DNA of 64,000 nt from Paraburkholderia antibiotica (lineage in GTDB: Bacteria > Pseudomonadota > Gammaproteobacteria > Burkholderiales > Burkholderiaceae). A program made the position numbers and the translations under genes. Below are positions 1 to 8,092 of the stretch, in pieces. Each line of letters opens with the position of its first letter. The stretch's first letter is position 1. The notes below the pieces were generated by a model. That model had not been told where the DNA came from. It was given only the letters and a program-made list of their open reading frames with translations, and searched no databases. The stretch covers positions 1 to 64,000 of the forward strand of contig NZ_JABBFZ010000013.1 in assembly GCF_012927125.1 (NCBI RefSeq), given 5' to 3'.

Positions 1-52
1 GTTTGCGCGTGCGTTTCGTTGACAGATCCAGACCAAGGCCAAGTTGTGCCAT
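1..52 (-). CDS. IS5-family transposase, N-terminal fragment
   Basis: An open frame starts with ATG at 52 and continues past the window edge. The visible residues are MAQLGLGLDLSTKRTRK, which resembles the N-termini of IS5-family DDE transposases (a short leader followed by a basic T(K/R)RTRK stretch before the first helix). An AAGGGG ribosome-binding sequence lies about 6 bases upstream. The catalytic DDE residues are not in view, so activity cannot be judged. Only 17 codons are visible; the call rests on this fragment together with the adjacent IS end. Confidence 0.6.
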   Translation of the reverse strand, partial: MAQLGLGLDLSTKRTRK

Positions 53-127
53 CACCCACCCCTTAAATTCTCCTGCTCCCAGGATAGTCCACCCTCACAT
101 CAATGCCAGGAATTTTGCAGACTTTCC
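1..127 (-). mobile_element. IS5-like insertion sequence, one end (partial)
   Basis: The end of an insertion sequence runs off the left edge of the window. Read on the minus strand it begins GGAAAGTCTGCAAAATTCC at base 127. It is flanked by CTAA (128-131), which fits the YTAR target duplicated by IS5-family elements. About 75 bp inside the end is a transposase start with a good ribosome site. The element lies inside a recombinase gene whose reading frame changes character exactly at this border. The second end, the rest of the transposase and the other target copy are outside the window, so the family call is inferred from the transposase N-terminus and target site only. Confidence 0.7.
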
Positions 128-1230
128 CTAAGGCCCATCGTTTCAGCTTGCTCCGAAAAGCGCTCGTTCCACGTATGTCGCATCACATGGCTCGTCAGCG
201 CTACCGACAAACCCGGGCACGCCTCACGCAATTGCGCGAAGATCTTGTCAATGCTCGACTGGGATAGTGCCTTCCCTTTGCCAGATACGATGACCTGCGG
301 AACAGCACGCGCTGCCTTGATCTTATAGCGCACCTTGTTGATGTGGTTCCACAACACCCTCATGATGACGGGCGTCAGCTCAATCTCACGGTCATATGTC
401 TTCGTGTTGGCTTGGATAGGGCGGGAATCTTCCACTGCATCGGCCCGCCGGATGATGCGCAGCTTCGGTTGGCTCGGATGCAGGTCTCCGATCTGCAAGC
501 CAAGCAGTTCACCACTTCGCATTCCAGTGGCGAGCAGGAGGACAACAATGATCCAGTTACGCTGGCGACCGAAGCCTCGGGCCCATAAGTTTTCTGGTGA
601 ATCAGGATGCACCATGCTGACGAGCCGGTCTTGTTCCTCTTGGCTCAGACCTACGCGGGCGTCAAGTTTCGCTCGTCTAGACACAGGGGGTATGTGTTGC
701 CGGAACGCGGTCAGCGCCGGGTCACTCTCCGCCTTGAGTTCCCGTTTTAATTCTTTTGGAAGGGTGGAACCGACGTAGTCGGATATGAAGGCGAGAAAGT
801 CGGCGATGTATCGGAGGCGCGACGCTTGGGTCCCAGGGTCGACAGGCGTACGATCGGCGACATTGCTCTGCCGACGCAGGCCCATTTTTGCAATGTGAAT
901 GACGTTGGACTTGCTTTCATCTTGCCCATCCTCATCGAGGTCTCGGGCTCGATACTGGACCGCTGACGCTAGCCGGTTGAGTTCCGCAGCAGTAAGAAAT
1001 CGCCCCTCTGCCAACCGGTCGAGCAAACTGACCTTCGCCATGTCCAGTTCCCGGTAAAGCAGAGCAAGACTGCAGCAGACGAAGTGAATCGTGTTTGCAG
1101 CTCGGCCTCGCTTTCGGAACGTGTCCAGATAGACGGTCACTTCATGAACCGGAAGTCCATAAGGAACCTGTAGAACTGAGCAATGCTCTCCGTTCCGAAA
1201 GCGGATTCGCTTCGCGATGTATTGCGGCAT
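100..1230 (-). pseudogene. tyrosine recombinase/integrase, 3' end removed by IS insertion
   Basis: This is a phage-integrase-type site-specific recombinase. The N-terminal half (about residues 1-180) would be the arm/core-binding region. The catalytic domain shows the first Arg in ATGMRSGELLGL (Arg238) and the H-x-x-R box in TSHVMRHTW (His348, Arg351). The family's nucleophilic Tyr normally lies 30-50 residues further on but is absent. Native coding ends at about residue 367 (MGL), base 128. The last nine residues and the stop come from the IS end. Without the Tyr the protein should not cut or join DNA. It is transcribed in the same direction as ssb and separated from it by a terminator. Confidence 0.85.
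128..131. repeat. probable IS target-site duplication (CTAA)
   Basis: CTAA sits exactly between the end of the IS and intact recombinase coding sequence. It matches the YTAR tetranucleotide commonly duplicated by IS5-group elements. The partner copy would be beyond the other IS end, outside the window. Confidence 0.5.
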
Positions 1231-1302
1231 CTACCCACCTTTTTTTTCGAGTAGTGGTTCAGTTGTTCATTCAGTAAAGCACAAAAAAATATGTGGGTAA
1301 AG

Positions 1303-1333
1303 AAAAAGCCCGCGCTCCAAGGGAGGGCGGGCT
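1303..1333 (-). terminator. intrinsic terminator downstream of ssb
   Basis: On the minus strand, AGCCCGC (1333-1327) pairs with GCGGGCT (1313-1307) around a 13-base loop. It is followed by TTTTTC and further T residues. It lies 30 bp past the ssb stop, as expected for the end of that transcript. Confidence 0.8.
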
Positions 1334-1363
1334 GCTACCAACAAAAAACTGTGTTAGTCAGAT

Positions 1364-1897
1364 TTAGAACGGAATATCGTCATCCATCTCATCGAAGCCG
1401 CCGCCAGCCGGCGCGCTCGGACGGCTCGCACCGCCGCCGCTGCTGCCGCCACGCGAACCGCCGCCCGACGACATCGCGCGGCCACCACCGCCGCCACCGC
1501 CGCGCTCCATCGGCTCGCCACGGCTATAGCCGCCTTCGTCGCCGCCACCCATCGACGCGCCGCCGCGGCCGCCGAGCATTTGCATCTGTTCAGCGACGAT
1601 CTCGGTCGAGTAACGATCGGTGCCGTCCTGCGCTTGCCACTTGCGCGTGCGGATGCGGCCTTCGAGGTACACCGACGAGCCTTTCTTCAGATATTCCGAC
1701 ACGATTTCCGCGAGGCGGCCGAAGAACGCGACGCGATGCCACTCGGTGGCTTCCTTCATCTCGCCCGACGCCTTGTCCTTGTAGCGGTCCGTCGTCGCAA
1801 GGCGGATGTTCGCCACTGCGTCGCCGCTCGGAAGATAGCGAACTTCCGGATCGGCGCCGAGGTTGCCGACCAGAATGACCTTGTTCACGGATGCCAT
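1364..1897 (-). CDS. ssb: single-stranded DNA-binding protein
   Basis: SSB coats single-stranded DNA during replication, recombination and repair. The 177-residue protein begins MASVNKVILVGNLGADPEVR, and its OB fold spans about residues 1-110 (motifs VANIRLATTD and TEWHRVAFFGR). A long Gly/Ser/Arg linker of about 55 residues follows, including a run of seven or more Gly. It ends in the acidic tip DDDIPF, which in SSBs docks partner proteins such as exonuclease I, PriA and RecQ. An AGGAG ribosome site precedes the ATG. Its neighbours are an MFS gene upstream and a broken recombinase downstream. Length and both termini are normal. Confidence 0.97.
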   Translation of the reverse strand: MASVNKVILVGNLGADPEVRYLPSGDAVANIRLATTDRYKDKASGEMKEATEWHRVAFFGRLAEIVSEYLKKGSSVYLEGRIRTRKWQAQDGTDRYSTEIVAEQMQMLGGRGGASMGGGDEGGYSRGEPMERGGGGGGGRAMSSGGGSRGGSSGGGASRPSAPAGGGFDEMDDDIPF

Positions 1898-2048
1898 GAG
1901 TTTCTCCTGTTGATTCCTGTTGCAAGCGGCGCGGCACTACGCGATTCGCGTCTCGTGGCCGACCGGCCCGAGACCAGAAACGCGCCCTTGCCCGCCGCCG
2001 GTGAGTTCTGGATGATTCGATTGGGGACCTGCCCCGAAATACGCTGTG

Positions 2049-3236
2049 TCACGCCTTGCGCGGCGGCTGCTTCATCTTTGCGGCGATTATAAGCCAGCAG
2101 AACACCAGCCCAGAACACGCGAAAAAGACCGCGCTTTGGCCGTTCACCTTCAGCAGCCAGCCGCCGATCATCCCGCCCATCGCAAGACCGATCGACTGCG
2201 TGGTGTTGTACACGCCGGCCGCGGCGCCCTTGCGGGTGCCCGGCGCCAGCTTCGACACCAGCGAAGGCTGCGACGCCTCGAGAATATTGAAGCCGAGAAA
2301 GTAGACGAAGAGGATCGCGGCCACACTCAGAATCGTATGCGGAGCCACGCCCAATAACAATTGGCCAAGCAGGATAAGACCGATCGCGGACAGCAGCACG
2401 ATTTTCATCTTGCCGCGCTTTTCCGCGGCGATGATCGCCGGCACCATCATCACGAACGATAGCCCCATCACCGGCAGATAAACCTTCCAGTGCGACGCGA
2501 CCGGCAGGCCGCCGGCTTCGAGAATGCGTGGCACGACGAGGAACAGCGCGGTCTGCGTGGCATGCAGCACCAGCACGCCGAAGTTCAGGCGCAGCAGCTC
2601 GACGTTGTGCAGCACTTCGGCGAACGGCGCGCGCACGTGCACCGGCTTCGGCGCATCGGGCACGACCCACACCACCAGGCCGATCGCCAGAATCGCGAAG
2701 ATGCCGACCAGCGTGAAGAGTCCGCTCATGCCGAGCCACTGGAACACGATCGGCGCGCCGACGATCGCCACCGCGAACGAAATGCCGATGCTGCCGCCGA
2801 CCATCGCCATCGCCTTGGTGCGATGCTCTTCCGAGGTCAGATCGGCGATGAACGCGATCACCGCCGACGAGACGGCGCCCATCCCCTGAATCACCCGGCC
2901 GACGATAATCCACGTCATGTCGTGCGCGCCCGCCGCGACGAAGCTGCCGATCGCGAAGATCAGCAGACCCGTGGCGATGACCGGCTTGCGGCCGATCTTG
3001 TCGGAGATCCAGCCGTAGAAGATATAGAGCATCGACTGCGTGACGCCGTACGCGCCGAGCGCGATGCCGACGAGCAGCACGTTCTCGCCGCCGGGGATGG
3101 TCTTCGCGTAGACCGAGAACACCGGCATGATCATGAACAGACCGAGCATGCGCAGCGCGAAGATGGCGGCAAGCGACACGGTCGCGCGCAACTCGGGCGC
3201 ACTCATGCGTGTGGAGACGGCGGATGGATTGGACAT
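2049..3236 (-). CDS. MFS transporter (drug/metabolite exporter type)
   Basis: A 395-residue membrane protein of the major facilitator superfamily, starting MSNPSAVSTRM. About 12 hydrophobic helices are visible. The loop between helices 2 and 3 carries the MFS signature (GWISDKIGRKP, near residues 75-87), and a motif-C-like stretch GASISFA/GGSIGISFAVA follows in helix 5. Together these suggest a proton-driven exporter, perhaps related to E. coli YajR, but the substrate cannot be read. The frame stays open for another 78 codons upstream, with composition unlike protein, so I chose the ATG at 3236 directly before the first conserved hydrophobic segment. It lies between ssb and divergent uvrA, a conserved order in Burkholderiales. 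Confidence 0.85.
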   Translation of the reverse strand: MSNPSAVSTRMSAPELRATVSLAAIFALRMLGLFMIMPVFSVYAKTIPGGENVLLVGIALGAYGVTQSMLYIFYGWISDKIGRKPVIATGLLIFAIGSFVAAGAHDMTWIIVGRVIQGMGAVSSAVIAFIADLTSEEHRTKAMAMVGGSIGISFAVAIVGAPIVFQWLGMSGLFTLVGIFAILAIGLVVWVVPDAPKPVHVRAPFAEVLHNVELLRLNFGVLVLHATQTALFLVVPRILEAGGLPVASHWKVYLPVMGLSFVMMVPAIIAAEKRGKMKIVLLSAIGLILLGQLLLGVAPHTILSVAAILFVYFLGFNILEASQPSLVSKLAPGTRKGAAAGVYNTTQSIGLAMGGMIGGWLLKVNGQSAVFFACSGLVFCWLIIAAKMKQPPRKA

Positions 3237-3707
3237 CGGAAGCGTTGTTTGAATGAGCCGGGCGGCGCGCCGCCCGATGAGCCCGTGGGGATTGCGGTGG
3301 CCGCCGGCACGAACGGTTGGGCTGCGCGGACGGCACACGGGCGACGGCTCGCAGCGACAACGCGAAAAAACCGCGCAACAGCCGCGCTCGATCCGCGTGG
3401 CACGCGCCGCGGATCCGGCTGCGCCGCCGCACTCCGCCGGCGCTCGCGCTTCGCGATATCCGCGAGGCATCTTGTAGTCGCGGAAAACGGCCCCAGTTAG
3501 ACCCCTTTCCCGCTGCGCCTCAATGGTGCCCCCAGCGGTGCCCCTGGCGATGCTCCCAACAGTGCCAAACAGCCGCCTTTACAGCTCGCCCCGAACCTGC
3601 CCTCGCGCCTCGTTCCCGTTGTCAGGAAGCCGTAACGGCGGTCTGGAAAAGTCGTTATAGTAGCAGGTTTAGCCTCTTCCCCTTTCCGCAGTTCATGGAA
3701 TAGATCC
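3237..3707. other. divergent intergenic region MFS / uvrA
   Basis: A 471-bp GC-rich stretch between divergently read genes. A TATAGT (3656-3661) lies about 47 bp upstream of the uvrA GTG start and could be a -10 element, but no good -35 precedes it. A tiny ATG-GAA-TAG triplet frame (3695-3703) sits just before the uvrA start. I saw no convincing SOS box, RNA gene or coding sequence, only frames open by composition. Confidence 0.4.
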
Positions 3708-6581
3708 GTGGAACAAATCCGTATTCGTGGGGCTCGCACCCACAACCTGAAGAACGTCAATCTCGACCTCCCGCGTCACAAGCTCGTCGTCATTACGGGG
3801 CTTTCCGGCTCCGGCAAATCGTCGCTGGCGTTCGATACGCTCTATGCGGAAGGGCAGCGGCGCTACGTCGAAAGTCTGTCAGCCTACGCGCGCCAGTTCC
3901 TGCAGTTGATGGAAAAGCCGGATGTCGATCTCATCGAAGGATTGTCGCCGGCCATCTCGATCGAGCAGAAGGCGACCTCGCACAATCCGCGCTCGACGGT
4001 CGGCACCGTCACCGAAATCCACGACTATCTGCGTCTGCTGTACGCGCGGGTCGGCACGCCCTACTGCCCCGATCACGAGATTCCGCTCGAAGCGCAAAGC
4101 GTGTCGCAAATGGTCGACGCGGCGCTCGCGCTGCCGGAAGAAACCCGCCTGATGATCCTCGCGCCGGTCGTGAGCGACCGCAAGGGCGAGCACACCGACC
4201 TGTTCGAAGACATGCAGGCGCAGGGCTTCGTGCGCTTTCGCGTGCGCTCGGGCGGCGGCGCCGCCAACGAAGGCACGGCGAAAATCTACGAAGTCGACTC
4301 GCTGCCGAAGCTGAAGAAAACCGACAAGCACACGATCGACGTCGTGATCGACCGTCTGCGGGTGCGCCCGGACATGAAGCAGCGTCTGGCCGAGTCGTTC
4401 GAAACTGCGCTGCGTCTGGCCGACGGCCGCGCGATCGCGCTCGAAATGGATACGGACAAGGAGCATCTGTTCAGCTCGAAGTTCGCCTGCCCGATCTGCT
4501 CGTATTCGCTGCAGGAGCTCGAGCCGCGCCTGTTCTCGTTCAACAACCCGATGGGCGCGTGCCCCGAGTGCGACGGCCTCGGCCAGATCACCTTCTTCGA
4601 TCCGAAGCGGGTGGTCGCGCATCCGTCGCTGTCGCTCGCGGCGGGCGCGGTGAAGGGCTGGGACCGGCGCAACCAGTTCTACTTCCAGATGCTGCAGAGC
4701 CTCGCGGCGTTCTACGACTTCGACATTGATACGGCCTTCGAGGATCTGCCGGAGAAAGTCCGCAAGATCCTGCTGTACGGTTCGGGCAAGCAGGAGATTC
4801 CGTTCTCGTACATCAACGAGCGCGGCCGCACTTCCGTGCGCGAGCACGTGTTCGAAGGGATCATCCCGAATCTGGAGCGGCGTTACCGCGAAACCGATTC
4901 GGCCGCGGTACGCGAAGAACTCGCGAAGTATCAGAACAACCAGCCGTGCCCGGCCTGCGCGGGCACGCGGCTGCGTCGCGAGGCGCGCTTCGTGCGCATC
5001 GGCACGGATGGCGACGCGCGCGGCATCTTCGAGATCAGCGGCTGGCCGCTGCGCGACGCGCTCGGCTATTTCCAGACGCTGCGCCTCGAAGGCTCGAAGC
5101 GTGAGATCGCCGACAAGGTCGTGAAAGAGATCGTCGCGCGTCTGATGTTCCTGAATAACGTCGGGCTCGATTACCTGTCGCTCGAGCGCAGCGCGGAAAC
5201 GCTGTCGGGCGGCGAGGCGCAGCGCATCCGGCTCGCGTCGCAGATCGGCTCGGGCCTGACCGGCGTGATGTACGTGCTCGACGAACCGTCGATCGGTCTG
5301 CATCAGCGCGACAACGACCGGCTGATCTCCACGCTCAAGCATCTGCGCGACCTCGGCAACTCGGTGATCGTCGTCGAACACGACGAGGACATGATCCGCA
5401 TGGCCGACTACGTGGTCGACATGGGGCCGGGCGCGGGCGAGCACGGCGGCATGGTGATCGCCGAGGGCACGCCGAAAGAAGTGCAGAAGAACGCGGCGTC
5501 GCTGACCGGGCAGTACATGTCGGGCGCGCGCACGATCGAATTCCCGGACGAGCGCAAGGAGCCCGACGAGCGGCGCCTGCGCATCGTCGAGGCGCACGGC
5601 AACAATCTGCACAACGTGACGCTCGATCTGCCGGTGGGGCTGCTCACCTGCGTGACCGGCGTGTCCGGCTCGGGCAAGTCGACGCTGATCAACGACACGC
5701 TCTACCACGCGGTCGCGCATCACCTGTACGGCTCGTCCACGGAGCCGGCGCCGTACGAGTCGATCGAGGGCCTCGAGCACTTCGACAAGGTGATCAACGT
5801 CGACCAGTCGCCGATCGGCCGCACGCCGCGTTCGAATCCGGCCACCTATACCGGTCTTTTCACGCCGATCCGCGAACTGTTCGCGGGCGTGCCGGCCGCC
5901 AAGGAACGCGGCTACGATCCGGGCCGCTTCTCGTTCAACGTGAAGGGCGGGCGCTGCGAATCCTGCCAGGGCGACGGCGTGCTGAAGGTCGAGATGCACT
6001 TCCTGCCCGACGTCTACGTGCCGTGCGACGTCTGCCACGGCAAGCGCTACAACCGCGAAACGCTCGACGTCCAGTACAAGGGCAGCAATATCAGCGAAGT
6101 GCTCGACATGACGGTCGAACACGCCTATGAGTTCTTCAAGGCCGTGCCGGTCGTCGCGCGCAAGCTGAAAACTTTGCTGGACGTGGGTCTCGGCTATATC
6201 CGCCTGGGGCAATCGGCCACTACACTGTCGGGCGGCGAGGCGCAGCGCGTGAAGCTGTCGCTGGAACTGAGCAAGCGCGACACCGGTCGCACGCTATACA
6301 TCCTTGACGAACCGACCACCGGCCTGCATTTTCACGATATCGCGCTGCTGCTGGAGGTGATTCACCGGTTACGCGACCAGGGTAATACCGTCGTGATCAT
6401 CGAACATAATCTCGATGTCATCAAAACCGCCGACTGGGTCATCGATCTCGGTCCGGAAGGCGGCGCGGGCGGCGGGCAGATCGTCGCCCAGGGTACGCCC
6501 GAGCAGGTCGCGAAGTCGAAGGCAAGTTTTACCGGCAAGTACCTGGCGCCGCTGCTCAAGCGCACCGCCAGCATAAAGTAA
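3708..6581 (+). CDS. uvrA: excinuclease ABC subunit A
   Basis: UvrA is the damage-recognition ATPase of nucleotide excision repair; it loads UvrB onto lesions. The 957-residue protein has two ABC modules. Walker A motifs are GLSGSGKSSL (about residue 31) and GVSGSGKSTL (about residue 650). Signature motifs LSGGEAQR appear twice (about 495 and 838), each followed by a Walker B (VLDEPSIGLH, ILDEPTTGLH). Zinc-binding CxxC pairs are visible (CPICS...CPEC; CESC...CDVC). The start is GTG, chosen because MEQIRIRGARTHNLKN is the family's N-terminus. Length is typical. An AI-2E family gene follows 34 bp downstream and may be cotranscribed. Confidence 0.98.
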   Translation: MEQIRIRGARTHNLKNVNLDLPRHKLVVITGLSGSGKSSLAFDTLYAEGQRRYVESLSAYARQFLQLMEKPDVDLIEGLSPAISIEQKATSHNPRSTVGTVTEIHDYLRLLYARVGTPYCPDHEIPLEAQSVSQMVDAALALPEETRLMILAPVVSDRKGEHTDLFEDMQAQGFVRFRVRSGGGAANEGTAKIYEVDSLPKLKKTDKHTIDVVIDRLRVRPDMKQRLAESFETALRLADGRAIALEMDTDKEHLFSSKFACPICSYSLQELEPRLFSFNNPMGACPECDGLGQITFFDPKRVVAHPSLSLAAGAVKGWDRRNQFYFQMLQSLAAFYDFDIDTAFEDLPEKVRKILLYGSGKQEIPFSYINERGRTSVREHVFEGIIPNLERRYRETDSAAVREELAKYQNNQPCPACAGTRLRREARFVRIGTDGDARGIFEISGWPLRDALGYFQTLRLEGSKREIADKVVKEIVARLMFLNNVGLDYLSLERSAETLSGGEAQRIRLASQIGSGLTGVMYVLDEPSIGLHQRDNDRLISTLKHLRDLGNSVIVVEHDEDMIRMADYVVDMGPGAGEHGGMVIAEGTPKEVQKNAASLTGQYMSGARTIEFPDERKEPDERRLRIVEAHGNNLHNVTLDLPVGLLTCVTGVSGSGKSTLINDTLYHAVAHHLYGSSTEPAPYESIEGLEHFDKVINVDQSPIGRTPRSNPATYTGLFTPIRELFAGVPAAKERGYDPGRFSFNVKGGRCESCQGDGVLKVEMHFLPDVYVPCDVCHGKRYNRETLDVQYKGSNISEVLDMTVEHAYEFFKAVPVVARKLKTLLDVGLGYIRLGQSATTLSGGEAQRVKLSLELSKRDTGRTLYILDEPTTGLHFHDIALLLEVIHRLRDQGNTVVIIEHNLDVIKTADWVIDLGPEGGAGGGQIVAQGTPEQVAKSKASFTGKYLAPLLKRTASIK

Positions 6582-6615
6582 CGCTGCACTACCGAGGTTG
6601 GAGACGGGATAAGCC

Positions 6616-7707
6616 ATGGCCAAGCGTAATCAGGCGCGCGACGACGAAGGCGACCGGGTGCAGGATCTGCGCCCGCGCCCGGTCAGGCTGACGAGCGACA
6701 TGAGTCTGCCGAAACTGTCGGCGGTCGAGATCGGCAGCTATGTGGTGATGCTGCTCGGCATGTGGGCGGTGATCGCACTGCATCTGCTCGGCGCGCTGCT
6801 CGCCGGGCTGCTGGTGTTCCAGCTCGTGCATACGATCGCGCCGCGCATCGAGCGCCACATGTCGAGCAAGCGGGCGCGCTGGCTCGCGGTGGTATTTCTG
6901 TCGACGGTGATCGTCGGTGCGTTGGCGGGGCTCACGCTCGGCATCATTACGCATTTCGAAAACGACATGCCGAGCGCGCAGAAGCTGCTCGATCAGGCGA
7001 TGCAGCTGATCGACCAGACGCGCGGGCGGATCCCGCAGTTCGTCGCCAGCTATCTGCCCGTCGACACCGAGCAGATGAAGGCCCGCGCCGCCGAGCTGAT
7101 GCAGACCCACGCGAACATGCTGCAGCAAAGCGGCACGACCGCGGCGCGCGCATTCACGCACGTGCTGCTGGGCATGATCATCGGCGCGATCATCGCGGTC
7201 GGCGCGCAGCACCATATCCAGCGGTTGCCGCTGTCCACCGCGTTCGTCACGCGCGTGTCGCGTTTCGCCGACGCGTTTCGCCGCATCGTGTTCGCGCAGG
7301 TGAAGATTTCGGCGCTCAACGCCGTCTTCACCGCGATCTTCCTGCTGGTGATCCTGCCGATCTTCCACGACACGTTGCCGCTGTCGAAAACGCTGGTGCT
7401 GGTGACGTTCATCGTCGGCTTGCTGCCGGTCATTGGCAATCTGATCTCGAACACGATCATCGTCGCGGTCGCGCTGTCGGTGAGCTTTCCGGCGGCGATC
7501 ATGTCGCTCGTGTTCCTGATCCTGATCCACAAGCTCGAGTACTTCCTGAACGCGCGGATCGTCGGCGGACAGATCGAGGCGCGCGCGTGGGAGCTGCTGA
7601 TCGCGATGCTCGTGATGGAAGCGGCGTTCGGCATCGCCGGCGTGATCGCGGCGCCGATTTTCTACGCGTACATCAAGCGCGAGCTGATTTATTTGCGGCT
7701 GGTTTGA
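6616..7707 (+). CDS. AI-2E family transporter (PerM/YhhT type)
   Basis: A 363-residue inner-membrane protein with a charged N-terminus (about 35 residues), then helix pairs near residues 37-75 and 92-115. A long soluble segment with DQAMQLIDQTRGRIPQF follows, then five or six C-terminal helices including VTFIVGLLPVIGNLISNT. That layout is the AI-2E/PurR-regulated permease (YhhT, PerM, TqsA) family. Members have been linked to autoinducer-2 or ion export, but the substrate of this one cannot be deduced. It follows uvrA by 34 bp and ends before a strong terminator. Confidence 0.85.
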   Translation: MAKRNQARDDEGDRVQDLRPRPVRLTSDMSLPKLSAVEIGSYVVMLLGMWAVIALHLLGALLAGLLVFQLVHTIAPRIERHMSSKRARWLAVVFLSTVIVGALAGLTLGIITHFENDMPSAQKLLDQAMQLIDQTRGRIPQFVASYLPVDTEQMKARAAELMQTHANMLQQSGTTAARAFTHVLLGMIIGAIIAVGAQHHIQRLPLSTAFVTRVSRFADAFRRIVFAQVKISALNAVFTAIFLLVILPIFHDTLPLSKTLVLVTFIVGLLPVIGNLISNTIIVAVALSVSFPAAIMSLVFLILIHKLEYFLNARIVGGQIEARAWELLIAMLVMEAAFGIAGVIAAPIFYAYIKRELIYLRLV

Positions 7708-7773
7708 ACGTTCGGACCGGGCGAGCCGTCTGGAGCGGCCGTCGCCCGTGGGTCGTCGGTCGATGGCAAAGCG

Positions 7774-7800
7774 AAGCGGCACCCGGTGCCGCTTTTTTTT
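7774..7800 (+). terminator. intrinsic terminator after the AI-2E gene
   Basis: GCGGCA and TGCCGC form a GC-rich stem around a short CCCGG loop, followed by eight consecutive T. It closes the uvrA/AI-2E transcription unit, and a tandem repeat begins directly after it. Confidence 0.85.
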
Positions 7801-7872
7801 GCGCCTCATGCGCCTCATGCGCCTCATGCGCCTCATGCGCCTCATGCGCCTCATGCGCCTCATGCGCCTCAT
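7801..7872. repeat. tandem repeat, eight perfect copies of a 9-bp unit
   Basis: The unit GCGCCTCAT is repeated eight times without a mismatch (72 bp), followed by decayed copies (CCGGCTCGAT, GCGGCCTCAT) to about 7897. It is noncoding, between a terminator and the PepSY gene. The unit is a multiple of three, which is why it makes false repetitive frames on both strands. Perfect copies suggest recent expansion by slippage. Confidence 0.95.
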
Positions 7873-7897
7873 CCGGCTCGATGCGGCCTCATGCGGC

Positions 7898-8092
7898 GCC
7901 GCAGCCGGGTCGCCGTCGGGGTTTCCGCCGGCTCACAACCCTCGCGCCGCCGACACCCTTCCTGACAGAATACTTGCAGTCAAGCGCACAAGCCCCTAAG
8001 ATGCGAACAATTCCCATTTACAGAAATGCGCGCATCGTGACGTTCCTCCCGCCCCTCTGCCCCAGTTCCCGCTATTCGTCGCCGGCCCCCGC
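7898..8092. other. intergenic region upstream of the PepSY gene
   Basis: After the tandem repeat about 195 bp remain before the next start. I saw no gene or clear RNA. The segment 7970-8040 is locally less GC-rich (AGAATACTTGCAG and GATGCGAACAATTCCC) and probably carries the promoter of the PepSY gene, but no confident -35/-10 pair could be assigned. Confidence 0.3.

Noticed and set aside
1291..1878. 195-codon plus-strand frame over ssb
   Set aside because: It is an Arg-rich mirror of the Gly/Ser-rich SSB linker; ssb on the minus strand is clearly the gene.
3620..3700. SOS (LexA) box upstream of uvrA
   Set aside because: CTGG and GCAG occur near 3640-3670, but neither spacing nor the AT core fits a CTGT-N8-ACAG box.
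3879..6212. 777-codon open frame antisense to uvrA
   Set aside because: It is a shadow of uvrA codon bias in a high-GC genome: composition is Arg/His/Ala-rich with no family motifs, and uvrA itself is full length and intact.
7801..7872. CRISPR-like array
   Set aside because: Units are 9 bp and directly adjacent, with no spacers and no cas genes; it is a simple tandem repeat.
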